From Paenibacillaceae bacterium GAS479 (GTDB taxonomy: Bacteria > Bacillota > Bacilli > Paenibacillales > Paenibacillaceae), in contig LT629764.1 of NCBI GenBank assembly GCA_900105225.1, positions 2,016,501 to 2,080,500 on the forward strand: 64,000 nt of DNA, read 5' to 3'. Of the stretch, positions 32,018 through 41,046 are shown in pieces. Within the stretch, counting starts at the first letter, position 1, and each line of letters begins with the position of its first letter. The notes beneath the pieces are model-generated. The model searched no databases. It was given only the letters and a program-made list of their open reading frames with translations, and was not told the origin of the DNA. The translations under genes were made by a program, and so were the position numbers.

Positions 32018-33475
32018 ATGAATAACTCCAATGATTCGCTCCATAAAATCGTTGAAAAATCATCTACCCGTGGTGTCCGCAAAGCGACACTCGCCCTACT
32101 GAGCGCCGCCATGCTTGCCGGCAGCGGCAGCTTCCTGCCGCAAGCGGCATCGGCCGCGCCTGCAACGGCGGCAACTGGCTTCGCCGATGTAGCGGCCAAG
32201 CACTGGGCGGCCAGCGACATCGCCTGGGCCGCTGCCGCCGGCTACGTCCAGGGCGACGGCAACGGCCGCTTTCGTCCCTCCGGCGAGCTCAGCGAGCCGG
32301 AGTTCCTCGCCCTGGCGGCGCGCGCCTACGGCGTCGCGCCCGCCAAGGGCACAGCTTCCGGCGCGGCCTGGCACGCGCCGTACTACGCTGCCGCCGCCGC
32401 GCAAAGCTGGGCGGCGTTCCATGCTGCGCAGCCAACCGCCCGCTATTCGCGGGGCGAGGCAGCGCAGCTGCTTGCCTCCGTCGCTGGGCGCTCCGGCGGC
32501 GAAGCTGACGCCGTGGCCTGGCTGCTCGCGGAGGGCATCGCGAGCGGGCGCACGGCGTCTACTGCTGCCGGCTACGAGAGCGGCAGCACGCTGACCCGGG
32601 CGGAGGCGGTTGCCCTCCTCCGCCGCATGCTGAAGGCGCACCCGGCGCCTGGCGGCACGCCTTCAACCAATACCTCCGGGCCGCAGCTGCGCGGCGTCCA
32701 CCTCGGGGACAGCGAAGCGGCCCTGATCGGGACGCTTGGCGCACCAGATCGCAAGGACCCGGCGCAGGAAGGTTTTGTCTGGTACATTTACAATAAGGAT
32801 TACACCCGTTATATGCAGGCTGGAGTAAGCGGCGGCAAAGTCGTCGCGCTGTACTCCGGTTCGCCGCAAGCATTCGAGGATGGCGGCGGTCTGTGGCAAA
32901 AGCTTCGCCCCGGCATGAGCGCAGCTTCGCTGAAGCAAGCTTCAGGTCAGACGATTCCAGCCGCAAACAAAACCTTTTCCTTCACGTCCGGCGGAATCAA
33001 AACGATCTTCTACCTGGACACGCTGGATGAGGGCAAGCTAGATGCCATGCTCGTCCTGTCCGGCAGCTCTTTTGGCGCCGCTCCAAGCGCCAATGAGCTC
33101 GCTTCCGCCTATGAGCGCCAGGTATTCGACCTGACGAACGCATTCCGAGCGAAGCGCGGTGTCCGAGCTCTGGCTTGGGATGACACAGCCGCTCTCGCAG
33201 CGCGTAAACATAGCGAGGATATGGCTAAGCGGGATTATTTTGACCATACGAATCCAGACGGAGAAAGCCCGTTCGACCGCATGAAAGCTGAAGGCATCCG
33301 CTACTCCGCCGCAGGAGAAAATATCGCATACGGCTACCGTAACGCCATCGAGGCGCATAACGGCTGGTTGAACTCCTCCGGCCACCGGAAAGCCATGCTG
33401 AACGAGCTCTACACCCTCCTCGGAGTAGGCGTTCATGACTCTCGTTATACCCAGAACTTCTATACGCCTTTATAA
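32018..33475 (+). CDS. Secreted SLH- and CAP-domain protein
   Basis: 485 residues after GGAAGGAA. Signal peptide (ATLALLSAAMLAGSGSF, cut near AASAA). Two SLH-like repeats at about 55-205 (FADVAAKHWAASDIAWAAAA; GSTLTRAEAVALLRRML) bind cell-wall polysaccharide. A CAP-associated domain lies at ~225-350. The C-terminal CAP (SCP/YkwD) domain has FRAKRGVRALAWDD, DYFDHTNPDG, AAGENIAYGY and SSGHRKAML. Probably anchored to the wall; CAP proteins in spore formers are of uncertain biochemical function. The coding sequence is notably GC-rich. Confidence 0.9.
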   Translation: MNNSNDSLHKIVEKSSTRGVRKATLALLSAAMLAGSGSFLPQAASAAPATAATGFADVAAKHWAASDIAWAAAAGYVQGDGNGRFRPSGELSEPEFLALAARAYGVAPAKGTASGAAWHAPYYAAAAAQSWAAFHAAQPTARYSRGEAAQLLASVAGRSGGEADAVAWLLAEGIASGRTASTAAGYESGSTLTRAEAVALLRRMLKAHPAPGGTPSTNTSGPQLRGVHLGDSEAALIGTLGAPDRKDPAQEGFVWYIYNKDYTRYMQAGVSGGKVVALYSGSPQAFEDGGGLWQKLRPGMSAASLKQASGQTIPAANKTFSFTSGGIKTIFYLDTLDEGKLDAMLVLSGSSFGAAPSANELASAYERQVFDLTNAFRAKRGVRALAWDDTAALAARKHSEDMAKRDYFDHTNPDGESPFDRMKAEGIRYSAAGENIAYGYRNAIEAHNGWLNSSGHRKAMLNELYTLLGVGVHDSRYTQNFYTPL

Positions 33476-33485
33476 AATCTCTTAT

Positions 33486-33535
33486 TGAACCAAAGAGCCT
33501 GCCAACCGTTGAAACGGTGCGCAGTCTCTTTTTTT
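33486..33535 (+). terminator. Terminator of the SLH-CAP gene
   Basis: AAAGAG...CTCTTTTTTT flanks an inner CCGTTGAAACGG hairpin. Confidence 0.75.
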
Positions 33536-33537
33536 CT

Positions 33538-33603
33538 ACCTGTCATCTGTCATCTGTCATCTATCACCTATCACCTATCATCAATCATCTGCCACCTGTC
33601 ACC
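33538..33603. repeat. Heptanucleotide repeat tract (TRTCAYC)
   Basis: Nine consecutive 7-base units, TGTCATC x3 then TATCACC-type variants, between a terminator and the next gene. A likely slippage-prone tract. Confidence 0.85.
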
Positions 33604-33717
33604 CTTTTCGCATCCCTCATCACCATGAGACTGGCCTCCATCGCCCAGGAGGGGTACAATAAAGCGTCGGCGGCTGTAACAGCCGTCCAACCTTCTAATA
33701 AAGGAAGTCCAAACACT

Positions 33718-34734
33718 ATGATTCCATCCGACCAAACCACTTCTAGTCTCCCATACAAACGCGACGGCGACGGTGACGACATCGGCCTCGGCTATCTATA
33801 TACCTATGCTTGCCATGAATCCGAGGTGGAGCTTTGTTCGCTTGAGCTGCACTGCCTGTTTCCCGGCGTCCAGCTTGACCCAAACTTGCGTGCTTTCCGC
33901 CACTCCCGGCGACTTGATCCTAGCCGCAGCCCTTTTATTAAGCAGCGACTAAGCATTCGACTGGACACTGCTTCCAAGGAGGAGTTAATGGTGGCGGCAG
34001 CCGAAGTTCTTACCTCTGGAGAGGGGACCTTTCGTTCCCGTTATGTCAAAATAGGTGCATCAGACGAGCCCGAAAATGAGCAAAGGCTCGCCTTAGAAAG
34101 GCGTCTTGGCCTCTCCGTAACTGGAGAGCCGGACCTCAAACGGCCCGACATCGTCTTTGGCCTGACGCGGTTCCAAGGCCGCTGGCTCGCTGGTGAGCTT
34201 GCCCTGGCAGAGCCTGTTTGGCTGCGCCACAAGGACAAACCTCGCCAATACTCCACGGCGCTGCCAACGCGAGCCGCCAGAGCCGCTGTTAACATCGCTG
34301 CTCCCCAATCAACAGAAGCGCGGCTCATCGACCCCTGCTGCGGCATTGGAACCGTGCTGCTGGAGGCTCTTTCCATGGGGATGGACATCCGCGGCAGCGA
34401 CCTCAACCCCTTGGCAGTAACCGGTGCGCGGGTGAATTTGGAGCATTTCGGCTACTCGCCGGAGCTTGCCGTTATTGCCGATATGCGCACCCTTGAAGGC
34501 CGCTTCGATGCTGCTATTTTGGATATGCCCTACAATCTCTGTTCGGTCTCTCCACCGGAGGAGCAGTTGGAAATGCTGCAATCACTACTGCGCCTGTCCG
34601 GCCGCGCCGTTATCGTGACATCGGAGTCGATTGAATCGATTATCAGGGAAGCTGGCTTCCAGATCGAGGCCACCGCGCGCTTGACCAAAGGAAATTTTGT
34701 CCGCTTCTTTCATTTCTGTGTTGGAAAGTCTTGA
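33718..34734 (+). CDS. TRM11-like RNA methyltransferase
   Basis: 338 residues from ATG 33718 after AAAGGAAG. The C-terminal half is a Rossmann methyltransferase: SAM motif DPCCGIGTVLLEAL, then DIRGSDLNPLAVTGARVN, and catalytic ILDMPYNL in place of the usual (N/D)PPY. The N-terminus (LYTYACHESEVELCSLELHCLF) matches Bacillus TRM11 family proteins. Probably methylates tRNA guanosine N2. The variant DMPY motif is still compatible with the family. Confidence 0.85.
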   Translation: MIPSDQTTSSLPYKRDGDGDDIGLGYLYTYACHESEVELCSLELHCLFPGVQLDPNLRAFRHSRRLDPSRSPFIKQRLSIRLDTASKEELMVAAAEVLTSGEGTFRSRYVKIGASDEPENEQRLALERRLGLSVTGEPDLKRPDIVFGLTRFQGRWLAGELALAEPVWLRHKDKPRQYSTALPTRAARAAVNIAAPQSTEARLIDPCCGIGTVLLEALSMGMDIRGSDLNPLAVTGARVNLEHFGYSPELAVIADMRTLEGRFDAAILDMPYNLCSVSPPEEQLEMLQSLLRLSGRAVIVTSESIESIIREAGFQIEATARLTKGNFVRFFHFCVGKS

Positions 34735-34760
34735 CAACTTTAAGGGCAGCGAGTTATAGT
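34731..34760 (+). promoter_or_regulatory. sigma-A promoter overlapping the methyltransferase stop
   Basis: TTGACA (34731-34736) and TATAGT (34755-34760), 18-base spacer, reading into the terminator-containing leader of the next gene. Confidence 0.7.
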
Positions 34761-34794
34761 TGATTCACCGAACATATGTACGTCCCTGAATGCG

Positions 34795-34846
34795 GAAGCA
34801 CCGCAGCGATTGGCTCTTTGAGCCGGTTTGCTGCGGTGCTTTTCTG
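34795..34846 (+). terminator. Terminator in the leader of the coiled-coil gene
   Basis: GCACCGCAGC and GCTGCGGTGC enclose GGCTC-TTT-GAGCC, then TTTT. It lies between the promoter at 34731 and the next gene, so it may be an attenuator, or it may just end the methyltransferase transcript. Confidence 0.8.
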
Positions 34847-34877
34847 CGTTCTGAAGACAAATCTAAGGAGGATTATT

Positions 34878-35735
34878 ATGACACGCTTTGTATTTGTTCG
34901 ATTCAGCCTGCTTGCCCGCCTGCCGATTTTAGCCTTATCAGCTGCAATTCTACTGTCCGTCCTACTACCACCCGCTCCTGCGGCGGCCGCTTCATTGGAA
35001 ATCAGCCCATCGGCTCAAGCAGGATTTGAAAAAACGACAGCCAAGGCAGATTCTGCAACTGCTGCGCGCCTGAACAGTAGCCGCCAGAACTATGCCTCCC
35101 AGCTTCAAGGGTTATCCGCCTATCGCCAGCAAGCTCAGGAGCTGCATAGTGGTGCAGTGAAGCTGGCTGCCTCCGTTCGCCAAGCTTCTGGCTCCATCGA
35201 TAGGGACGCCATCCGTAACCAAGAGAATCGAGTAGCCAAGGTCAAGTCCGTCTACGAGCCGATGTATGCGGGATATACAGCGCTTAACAAGCGCATCAGG
35301 TCTGCCGGCAGCAAAGAATCCGCCAAAGCGCTGCGCATGCAGGCTGACACGATCCAGGCCGCTGTCCAGTTGGCTCGGCAATCAGTTCGCCTGCAGCAGG
35401 AGAAGTTGCAGAAGCTCACTCGCGAGCGCTCTGTCAAAATCGCCGCCATCCGCAAAACATTGTCCGGCCTTGAAGCCGTGAGTGATGAGCTGCGTGTCCG
35501 CAAATCCACAGCGCGTATACCGGAATCAGCTCTGCGCGACGCCCTGAAGGACTTCTCCTCTGCTGCCCGCAAAGGAGATGCCGTCCTTATGGAACGCTCG
35601 CTGGGCTCCATGCTCGCCAGCAGCAATCAACTGCTCAAGCAATGGGATGCAATTGTAGAGCTGGAACGCCGCTATGCCGCGATTGCCGAGCAAGCTCGCA
35701 GCCAGCTAGCAGGGTATGGGGTTATCATTGGCTGA
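34878..35735 (+). CDS. Secreted coiled-coil protein of unknown function
   Basis: 285 residues from ATG 34878 after AAGGAGGA; the ATG at 34776 lies before the terminator hairpin. Signal peptide (LPILALSAAILLSVLLPPAPAAA), then an almost wholly alpha-helical, Ala/Gln/Arg-rich sequence with heptads. Probably an extracellular or wall-associated helical bundle. The 3' end overlaps the convergent MFS gene by 11 bases. Confidence 0.75.
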   Translation: MTRFVFVRFSLLARLPILALSAAILLSVLLPPAPAAAASLEISPSAQAGFEKTTAKADSATAARLNSSRQNYASQLQGLSAYRQQAQELHSGAVKLAASVRQASGSIDRDAIRNQENRVAKVKSVYEPMYAGYTALNKRIRSAGSKESAKALRMQADTIQAAVQLARQSVRLQQEKLQKLTRERSVKIAAIRKTLSGLEAVSDELRVRKSTARIPESALRDALKDFSSAARKGDAVLMERSLGSMLASSNQLLKQWDAIVELERRYAAIAEQARSQLAGYGVIIG

Positions 35736-37047
35736 CTGGCTTCACATTTTGACCGTCTACGGCGGCAGCCTGTATTTTCTTGCGGTTGATGCCAACCAAC
35801 AATGCCGTAATCAGATAAAACACTCCGGTCATCGTGTATACGATCTCGACTCCCCAGCGATCAGCCATCCATGACAGCAGCACAACCGACAGGCCAAAGA
35901 GAGAGTAAACCAATGTATTCTCTGCACTCATTACTTTCGGCAGTTGCTCAGGAGGGCAAGCCTTCTGGAACACCGTCCGGCGGGTCACCTCTCGCAGCTG
36001 TTGCGGAGGACCCATTAGGATGACGATCAACAAAGCTAGAGCAGGAGCTGTTATCCAGGCGAATGCCAGCGTAAGCAGGCCCATAATGCCCGCTCCCACT
36101 AAGATTGATAACGCCGGGAAGCGCGACAGACGGCGTGTAAACGTCACAACCAGCAACCCGCCGACGATGCATCCTGCAAAATATCCGCCATTAATGAAGC
36201 CGTACCATTCCGTTCCGGAACCAAGCTGTTCAGTCGCATAAACAAGCAGCATAGCGCCAATCCAAGCAGCGCCGACCGTGCCTTCAATCGCATCGATAAT
36301 AATGAGCAGACGGAGCACCGGATTACGCCAAATATTTTGCCAACCTTCTTTAACGGACTCCCAAGCACTGCCCTTTTCCTTGCGAATGTGCTGCTCTCCT
36401 CCAGGCAATAACGATATCTCATCGTCCCTCTGTATATCGTCTTCAGCTTGCTCCGCAGCAGCGATAGCAGCCTTTGGCGTTGCCGGTTCCCGCAGCTGGA
36501 GCGTGAGTAACAACGCTACGGCATAAATGCCTAACGTGCCTAGCATGACGGTTGATGCTCCGAGCCAAGCGACGATAACACCGCCCGCAGCCCAGCCTGA
36601 CATCATGACGATCTGATCTGTCGTAGACATCAGTCCGTTTGCTCGCAACAGCTCTCCTCTGCCGACATATTGCGGTATAAGCGCATTTCGTACCGGAGTG
36701 GTAATTCCGTCCGTGAAGGACAACATCGCAATCAGAACGAGCACAGTCGGAATATCCGACTCTACCATGTCTCGGCAGACCACAATGAGAAAGGCGAATA
36801 GGACAACTTGCAGCAACTGAGACAGCTTGATCAGCAGCGTGAGCTGGAACCGATCCATAACTAGAGGCGCGGCGACGCCGCAAATGAGCTGACCAACCAC
36901 TCGGGCCAGCGGCACTAAGGATGCAAACATCGCCGAACCTGTCAGCTGGTAGACCATCGTAACAATTGCCAGCAGGTACAGCGTATCCCCTAAATTGGAA
37001 ATGCTTTGCCCTGCCCACATGACACGGAACATGCGTGGATAAGCCAT
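35725..37047 (-). CDS. MFS transporter
   Basis: 440 residues; twelve-helix pattern. Opens MFRVMWAGQSISNLGDTLYLLAIVTMVYQ, typical of the MFS_3 group (macrolide-efflux-like). A ~30-residue charged loop in the middle (AEQAEDDIQRDDEISLLPGG) is the cytoplasmic linker. Substrate unknown. Confidence 0.88.
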   Translation of the reverse strand: MAYPRMFRVMWAGQSISNLGDTLYLLAIVTMVYQLTGSAMFASLVPLARVVGQLICGVAAPLVMDRFQLTLLIKLSQLLQVVLFAFLIVVCRDMVESDIPTVLVLIAMLSFTDGITTPVRNALIPQYVGRGELLRANGLMSTTDQIVMMSGWAAGGVIVAWLGASTVMLGTLGIYAVALLLTLQLREPATPKAAIAAAEQAEDDIQRDDEISLLPGGEQHIRKEKGSAWESVKEGWQNIWRNPVLRLLIIIDAIEGTVGAAWIGAMLLVYATEQLGSGTEWYGFINGGYFAGCIVGGLLVVTFTRRLSRFPALSILVGAGIMGLLTLAFAWITAPALALLIVILMGPPQQLREVTRRTVFQKACPPEQLPKVMSAENTLVYSLFGLSVVLLSWMADRWGVEIVYTMTGVFYLITALLVGINRKKIQAAAVDGQNVKPVSQ

Positions 37048-37178
37048 CTCTTCACCGGCTCCTTTTCGGCTGAACCGGCGTTCGGTTTCATGCCCAGATA
37101 CTTTTTAAACATTTTTATTTATAAAGTCACTATACGTAACTTTCTCACTTCATGTCAACTGTTTCCATCCCACCGTTT

Positions 37179-37260
37179 CTTACTTCTTGCTTCTCACTTC
37201 TTGCTTCTTGCTTCTTGCTTCTTGCTTCTTGCTTCTTGCTTCTTACTTGCTGCTTCTTAC
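37179..37260. repeat. Heptanucleotide repeat tract (CTTCTTG)
   Basis: About ten 7-base units of CTTCTTG with CTTCTTA/CTTCTCA variants, followed by a degenerate TGTCNCC tract to about 37305. It lies between the divergent MFS and modA genes; no gene is seen in 37048-37450. Confidence 0.85.
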
Positions 37261-37367
37261 ATGTCGCCTGTCTCTTACCGTTTGTCCCCTGTCTCCTGTC
37301 ATTTACTACTTGACGCTCCGACAGCCGGATCACTAAGTGTTACCAAGCAACACTCGTCCTTGATTGA

Positions 37368-37420
37368 TTTACAAGCCTCCACTCCCTTTATATAATCACT
37401 AATTATAGCTAGATATAACG
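37368..37420 (+). promoter_or_regulatory. modA promoter and possible Mod operator
   Basis: TTTACA (37368-37373) and TATAAT (37391-37396), 17-base spacer. Directly downstream TTATA-GCTAGA-TATAACG (37403-37420) is an inverted repeat like ModE-type sites. Confidence 0.6.
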
Positions 37421-37450
37421 AGATTATAAGAATATGGGGAGCTGGAAGTG

Positions 37451-38386
37451 ATGGCTGTAAAACAAACAAGGAGAAATAAACCGAGCTACTCGGTGTATGT
37501 CGCTGCTCTGCTCGTGATGCTGCTACTGCTGATCGCAGGTTGCGGAGCAACAGAACCCAGCAGCAACAATACAGCTGCGGGGAACCCAGCAGCCTCGCCA
37601 GCCGTTTCCGCGCCTGTGGGCGACACGACTATAGATGGCGGCATTGCGAATACCACTGCTCCAACCGCCCCACCTGATGAGCCCAACGAGCTGGTAGAAC
37701 TGACGGTATCCGCGGCGGCCAGCCTGACTGAAGCACTGGGTGAAATTGAGACAAAGTTCGAAATCGCTCATCCAAACATTGAGATAAAATACAACTTCGG
37801 AGCATCCGGTACGCTGCAAAAGCAGATCGAGCAAGGAGCGCCGGCCGACCTCTTTTTCTCCGCATCGAGCAAAAACATGGACGCCCTGATTGCCAAAAAC
37901 CTTGTTAACAAGGATCAGTCTGTGAACCTGCTAGCCAATACGCTCGTCTTGGTCGCTGGTAAGGACCACTCTGGGACGCTCGACAAGCTCGACGCGCTCA
38001 AGGGGGACAGCTACTCCTATATTGCTGTCGGCATCCCTGAAAGCGTACCTGCAGGACAGTACGCCAAACAAGCGTTAGAAGCCGCTGGACTGTGGACGGA
38101 GCTGGGGAAAAAGCTTGTTCAGGCGAAGGACGTTAAATCGGTGCTGCAAATGGTGGAAACCGGCAATGCCGAAGCTGGTTTTGTGTACAAAACCGACGCA
38201 CAGAGCTCGGACAAGTCCAAAATCATTATGGAGATCGATCCTGCTTCCTATTCTTCAATTCTGTACCCGGCTGCAGTTTTGAGCAGCACGAGCCACCCCG
38301 TCCAAGCGACTGCTTTTTATGACTACCTGCGTTCCTCTGAAGCTCTCGATGTGTTTCTGAGCTTCGGCTTCACCGCTGCGCCATGA
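37451..38386 (+). CDS. modA: Molybdate ABC transporter substrate-binding lipoprotein
   Basis: 311 residues from ATG 37451 (GGGGAG upstream). Lipobox LLLLIAGC gives a lipid-anchored Cys. A ~60-residue Ser/Thr/Pro/Asn linker follows, then the ModA fold: VSAAASLTEALGEI, YNFGASGTLQKQIEQGAPADLFFSAS, and AEAGFVYKTDA. Captures molybdate or tungstate outside the membrane. Its stop overlaps modB. Confidence 0.94.
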   Translation: MAVKQTRRNKPSYSVYVAALLVMLLLLIAGCGATEPSSNNTAAGNPAASPAVSAPVGDTTIDGGIANTTAPTAPPDEPNELVELTVSAAASLTEALGEIETKFEIAHPNIEIKYNFGASGTLQKQIEQGAPADLFFSASSKNMDALIAKNLVNKDQSVNLLANTLVLVAGKDHSGTLDKLDALKGDSYSYIAVGIPESVPAGQYAKQALEAAGLWTELGKKLVQAKDVKSVLQMVETGNAEAGFVYKTDAQSSDKSKIIMEIDPASYSSILYPAAVLSSTSHPVQATAFYDYLRSSEALDVFLSFGFTAAP

Positions 38387-39078
38387 TTGGCGCAGCGGTG
38401 GACTGGACGGCATTCTGGCCTCCAGTCCTGCTTTCTTTGAAAGTAGCCACGTTAGCCTCGATTATCTCCCTGCTGCTTGGCACAGCAGCAGCGCGTTGGA
38501 TGTCTCGTGCTCGCTTCCGAGGCAAACTGCTTCTGGAAACGGCTTTTTTACTGCCGCTTGTGCTGCCGCCCACCGTTGTTGGCTTCGTACTGCTCGTCGT
38601 GCTGGGCCGCCGCAGCTCAGTTGGAAAACTGATCGAAGCGATGTTCTCCGCTCCGCTGGTCTTCTCATGGTGGGCGGCCGTAGTAGCGGCGGTGGTCGTC
38701 TCTTTCCCGCTCGTCTACCAGACAATGAAAACCGGCTTCGCCGGCATCGACCCTGACTTGGAGCAGGCGGCCCGTTCCGCAGGCGCGGGAGAGCTGCAAG
38801 TGCTCCGCTACGTAGCACTGCCGCTAGCGCTGCGCTCGTTGCTCGCTGCGCTAGTGCTCGGCTTCGCCCGCAGCCTCGGCGAATTCGGCGCAACGCTCAT
38901 GATTGCCGGTAACATTCCCGGCGTCACCCAGACAGTGCCAACGGCAATCTACGTTGCCGTGGATAGCGGACAGACCACCATGGCCTGGGCCTGGACTGCA
39001 GCGATCATTTTGTTTTCTTTTCTGCTGTTGCTGCTCACCGGCAGCAACAGCCTGACTTCCCGCCGCAGCAGACCTTGA
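38383..39078 (+). CDS. modB: Molybdate ABC transporter permease
   Basis: 231 residues, overlapping modA by 4 bases (ATGA). Five to six helices and the ABC-coupling motif EQAARSAGAGELQVLRYVALP (EAA loop). A terminator follows at once, with no modC ATPase, so the pump needs an ATPase encoded elsewhere. Confidence 0.94.
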   Translation: MIGAAVDWTAFWPPVLLSLKVATLASIISLLLGTAAARWMSRARFRGKLLLETAFLLPLVLPPTVVGFVLLVVLGRRSSVGKLIEAMFSAPLVFSWWAAVVAAVVVSFPLVYQTMKTGFAGIDPDLEQAARSAGAGELQVLRYVALPLALRSLLAALVLGFARSLGEFGATLMIAGNIPGVTQTVPTAIYVAVDSGQTTMAWAWTAAIILFSFLLLLLTGSNSLTSRRSRP

Positions 39079-39110
39079 TTGTGCGCTCGAAGCCGATTCT
39101 CACCTAACGC

Positions 39111-39152
39111 CAAAAAGGATTGCCGCCTCATGAGGGCAGCAATCCTTTTTCT
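39111..39152. terminator. Terminator after modB
   Basis: AAAAAGGATTGC and GCAATCCTTTTT stem. Confidence 0.92.
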
Positions 39153-39214
39153 TCAATGAATCAATCGACCAGACGCAAAAACGCCCGCCATATCGACTCG
39201 CTCAGCTTCAAGCT

Positions 39215-40336
39215 TTATTTGCTTGCAAGCTCAGCTTGCTTCGCTTTGTATACCTCTTGCCATTCTTCCTGGTAACGACGGTAGAACGCAGGATAACGGA
39301 AACGGAGCTGCAAGATTCCGTTGATGAGCTTCTCCGGATCTGCTTCCATACGGCTGAGCACTTCCGGTGGCAGCTGAGCGCGAAGGCCTGCTGCTGCTTC
39401 CTCATTGAACTCGCCGTAATACCATTCCATGTTGCGGATGACGATGGCTGGGTGAACCGCCGTATCCTTCTGCAGCTTCTCGAGCTCTTTGCTGAGAGCG
39501 TGCATCTCCTGCATCTGCTTGCGCAGCTCGCGGATCTCTTCGCTCTTGCTGTCCATGCCGTACACCAGCTCAGCGAACAGTTCCGCTTCGCGGAAACGGC
39601 CGGCTTGCATGTAGGACTGGCATTCTAGCAAGAGAACAACGCGAGCGCGGATAACATCATCTTCCGACTCCAGCGATTTCAAGAAACGACGGACGCGGAG
39701 CTGGATTTTGGACCAGCGGTCCCATTTTTTGAGATCGATGACTCGGTTAATGTACGCCACGATAAGCGGCAGATGAGAGGTGTTTTCCTCGCCCTCAGCT
39801 GGCAACGCTTGCTCTACAACGTTCCAGGCTTCCTCGCCCTTCCCGGTACGAATATAAGCAGCAGACAGCAGCGCAGCAAAGTTCACGCTACGCTCGGGAT
39901 GAGCAGCACTCAGCTTCTCCAAACGCTCCACAACACGATCGTAATGTCCTTGCTCACCGAGCAGGTTGGCCAGCATCGCTTCGATGTCGGATGTTTCTTC
40001 GACATTGGATGCCGTTTGCAGCAGCAAAGGAACCTGCTCTTCGAAGGCTTCCCATTTCTGTTGGCCAATTAAAGTGTACAACAAAGCCGCCTGGATGGAG
40101 CCCAGCTCTGGCTGGCGCTCTTTCATCGCGGTGAAATGCTCTTCGGCTCCCGCGTAGTCTTCCTTGACTAGCGCCTCGCGTGCTTCGGCAAGCAGTCCCT
40201 TGAGAGCGTCGCCTTCCTCACCGGAGAGGCCATTCTGAATCCGGTTATCTAACTCCCCCGAAATAATGGAGAACAGATTGTCAATTCCAGGTCTTAATGT
40301 CCCTGCTTCAACTTGCGGGGAAGTTTGAATTTCCAT
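39215..40336 (-). CDS. TPR-like repeat protein
   Basis: 373 residues after GAGAGGAAGGGA. All-helical, with tetratricopeptide-type units (EDYAGAEEHFTAMKERQPELG; QGHYDRVVERLEKLSAAHPE; QAGRFREAELFAELVYGMDSK) and a C-terminal domain FRYPAFYRRYQEEWQEVY. Cytoplasmic, likely a protein-interaction scaffold; partner unknown. An extended -10 (TGCTATAAT) at about 40424-40432 serves as its promoter. Confidence 0.75.
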   Translation of the reverse strand: MEIQTSPQVEAGTLRPGIDNLFSIISGELDNRIQNGLSGEEGDALKGLLAEAREALVKEDYAGAEEHFTAMKERQPELGSIQAALLYTLIGQQKWEAFEEQVPLLLQTASNVEETSDIEAMLANLLGEQGHYDRVVERLEKLSAAHPERSVNFAALLSAAYIRTGKGEEAWNVVEQALPAEGEENTSHLPLIVAYINRVIDLKKWDRWSKIQLRVRRFLKSLESEDDVIRARVVLLLECQSYMQAGRFREAELFAELVYGMDSKSEEIRELRKQMQEMHALSKELEKLQKDTAVHPAIVIRNMEWYYGEFNEEAAAGLRAQLPPEVLSRMEADPEKLINGILQLRFRYPAFYRRYQEEWQEVYKAKQAELASK

Positions 40337-40669
40337 GTCGGGTCCCTTCCTCTCTGCTTCCCATGCTGCAGCGTATAGAGTGGGGAATCTTGCTCCCTCT
40401 GCTGCCGGGACTTTATCCCGTCTATTATAGCATAGCTGGGCTCTCTTGCGGATACTGGTAGAATCAACTAGATAGACGAGCCACAGAGTCGAAGAGTTGC
40501 AGCATACTCGGCACGGGTTGAAGCACCGATTGCGGCGAAAAGTCTACGTTTTTCTGTGTCTTATGCCTTCCGTACTATTCTAGTTTTTTGCAAAAAGAAA
40601 AGCCAACCGCTATTCCGGCTGGCTGCTTCCACTATTCCGTGCATCTCCCATAGGCCGCATCCGATCCAT

Positions 40670-40951
40670 TCAAGCCCGCAGATCAGCGTAATCTTTGCGC
40701 CGTTTGAACTGAGCGGCGGCATAGGAGCAGGCTGGTTCAATCTTCACGCCCGTTTGACGGGCCTCATCCACGACAGCCTGCAGCAAGCTGCTCGCCAGAT
40801 TTTGTCCTCTTTGCTCCGGAGACACATACGTATGGTCAACGATCCATACCTTGCCTTCATTTGACGGAACATACGTAATCTCACCGATGATCTCGCCTTC
40901 GCGCCGGATAACGTATCCATTGCCTTCCTTGATCGGCATAACTTCTGTCAA
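40670..40951 (-). CDS. GNAT-family N-acetyltransferase (YjdJ-like)
   Basis: 93 residues from TTG 40951, which has GGGGAGG 8 bases upstream. Small GNAT fold: IRREGEIIGEITYVP, WIVDHTYVSPEQRGQNLASSLLQAVV (acetyl-CoA binding R/Q-x-x-G-x-A) and PACSYAAAQFKRR. This compact group lacks the usual N-terminal helices. Acetylates a small, unknown substrate. Confidence 0.85.
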   Translation of the reverse strand: MTEVMPIKEGNGYVIRREGEIIGEITYVPSNEGKVWIVDHTYVSPEQRGQNLASSLLQAVVDEARQTGVKIEPACSYAAAQFKRRKDYADLRA

Positions 40952-41046
40952 TCCAATCGCCTCCCCCGGGTACAACTGCCATTTGGCGGCCGCATATGCC
41001 TTACTTATACCCGATAAGGGATCATTTTAGTCACGCCAATTATCGC

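Noticed and set aside
33517-33717. N-terminal extension of the methyltransferase
   Set aside because: This part of the frame only translates the heptanucleotide tract; a good ribosome site precedes ATG 33718.
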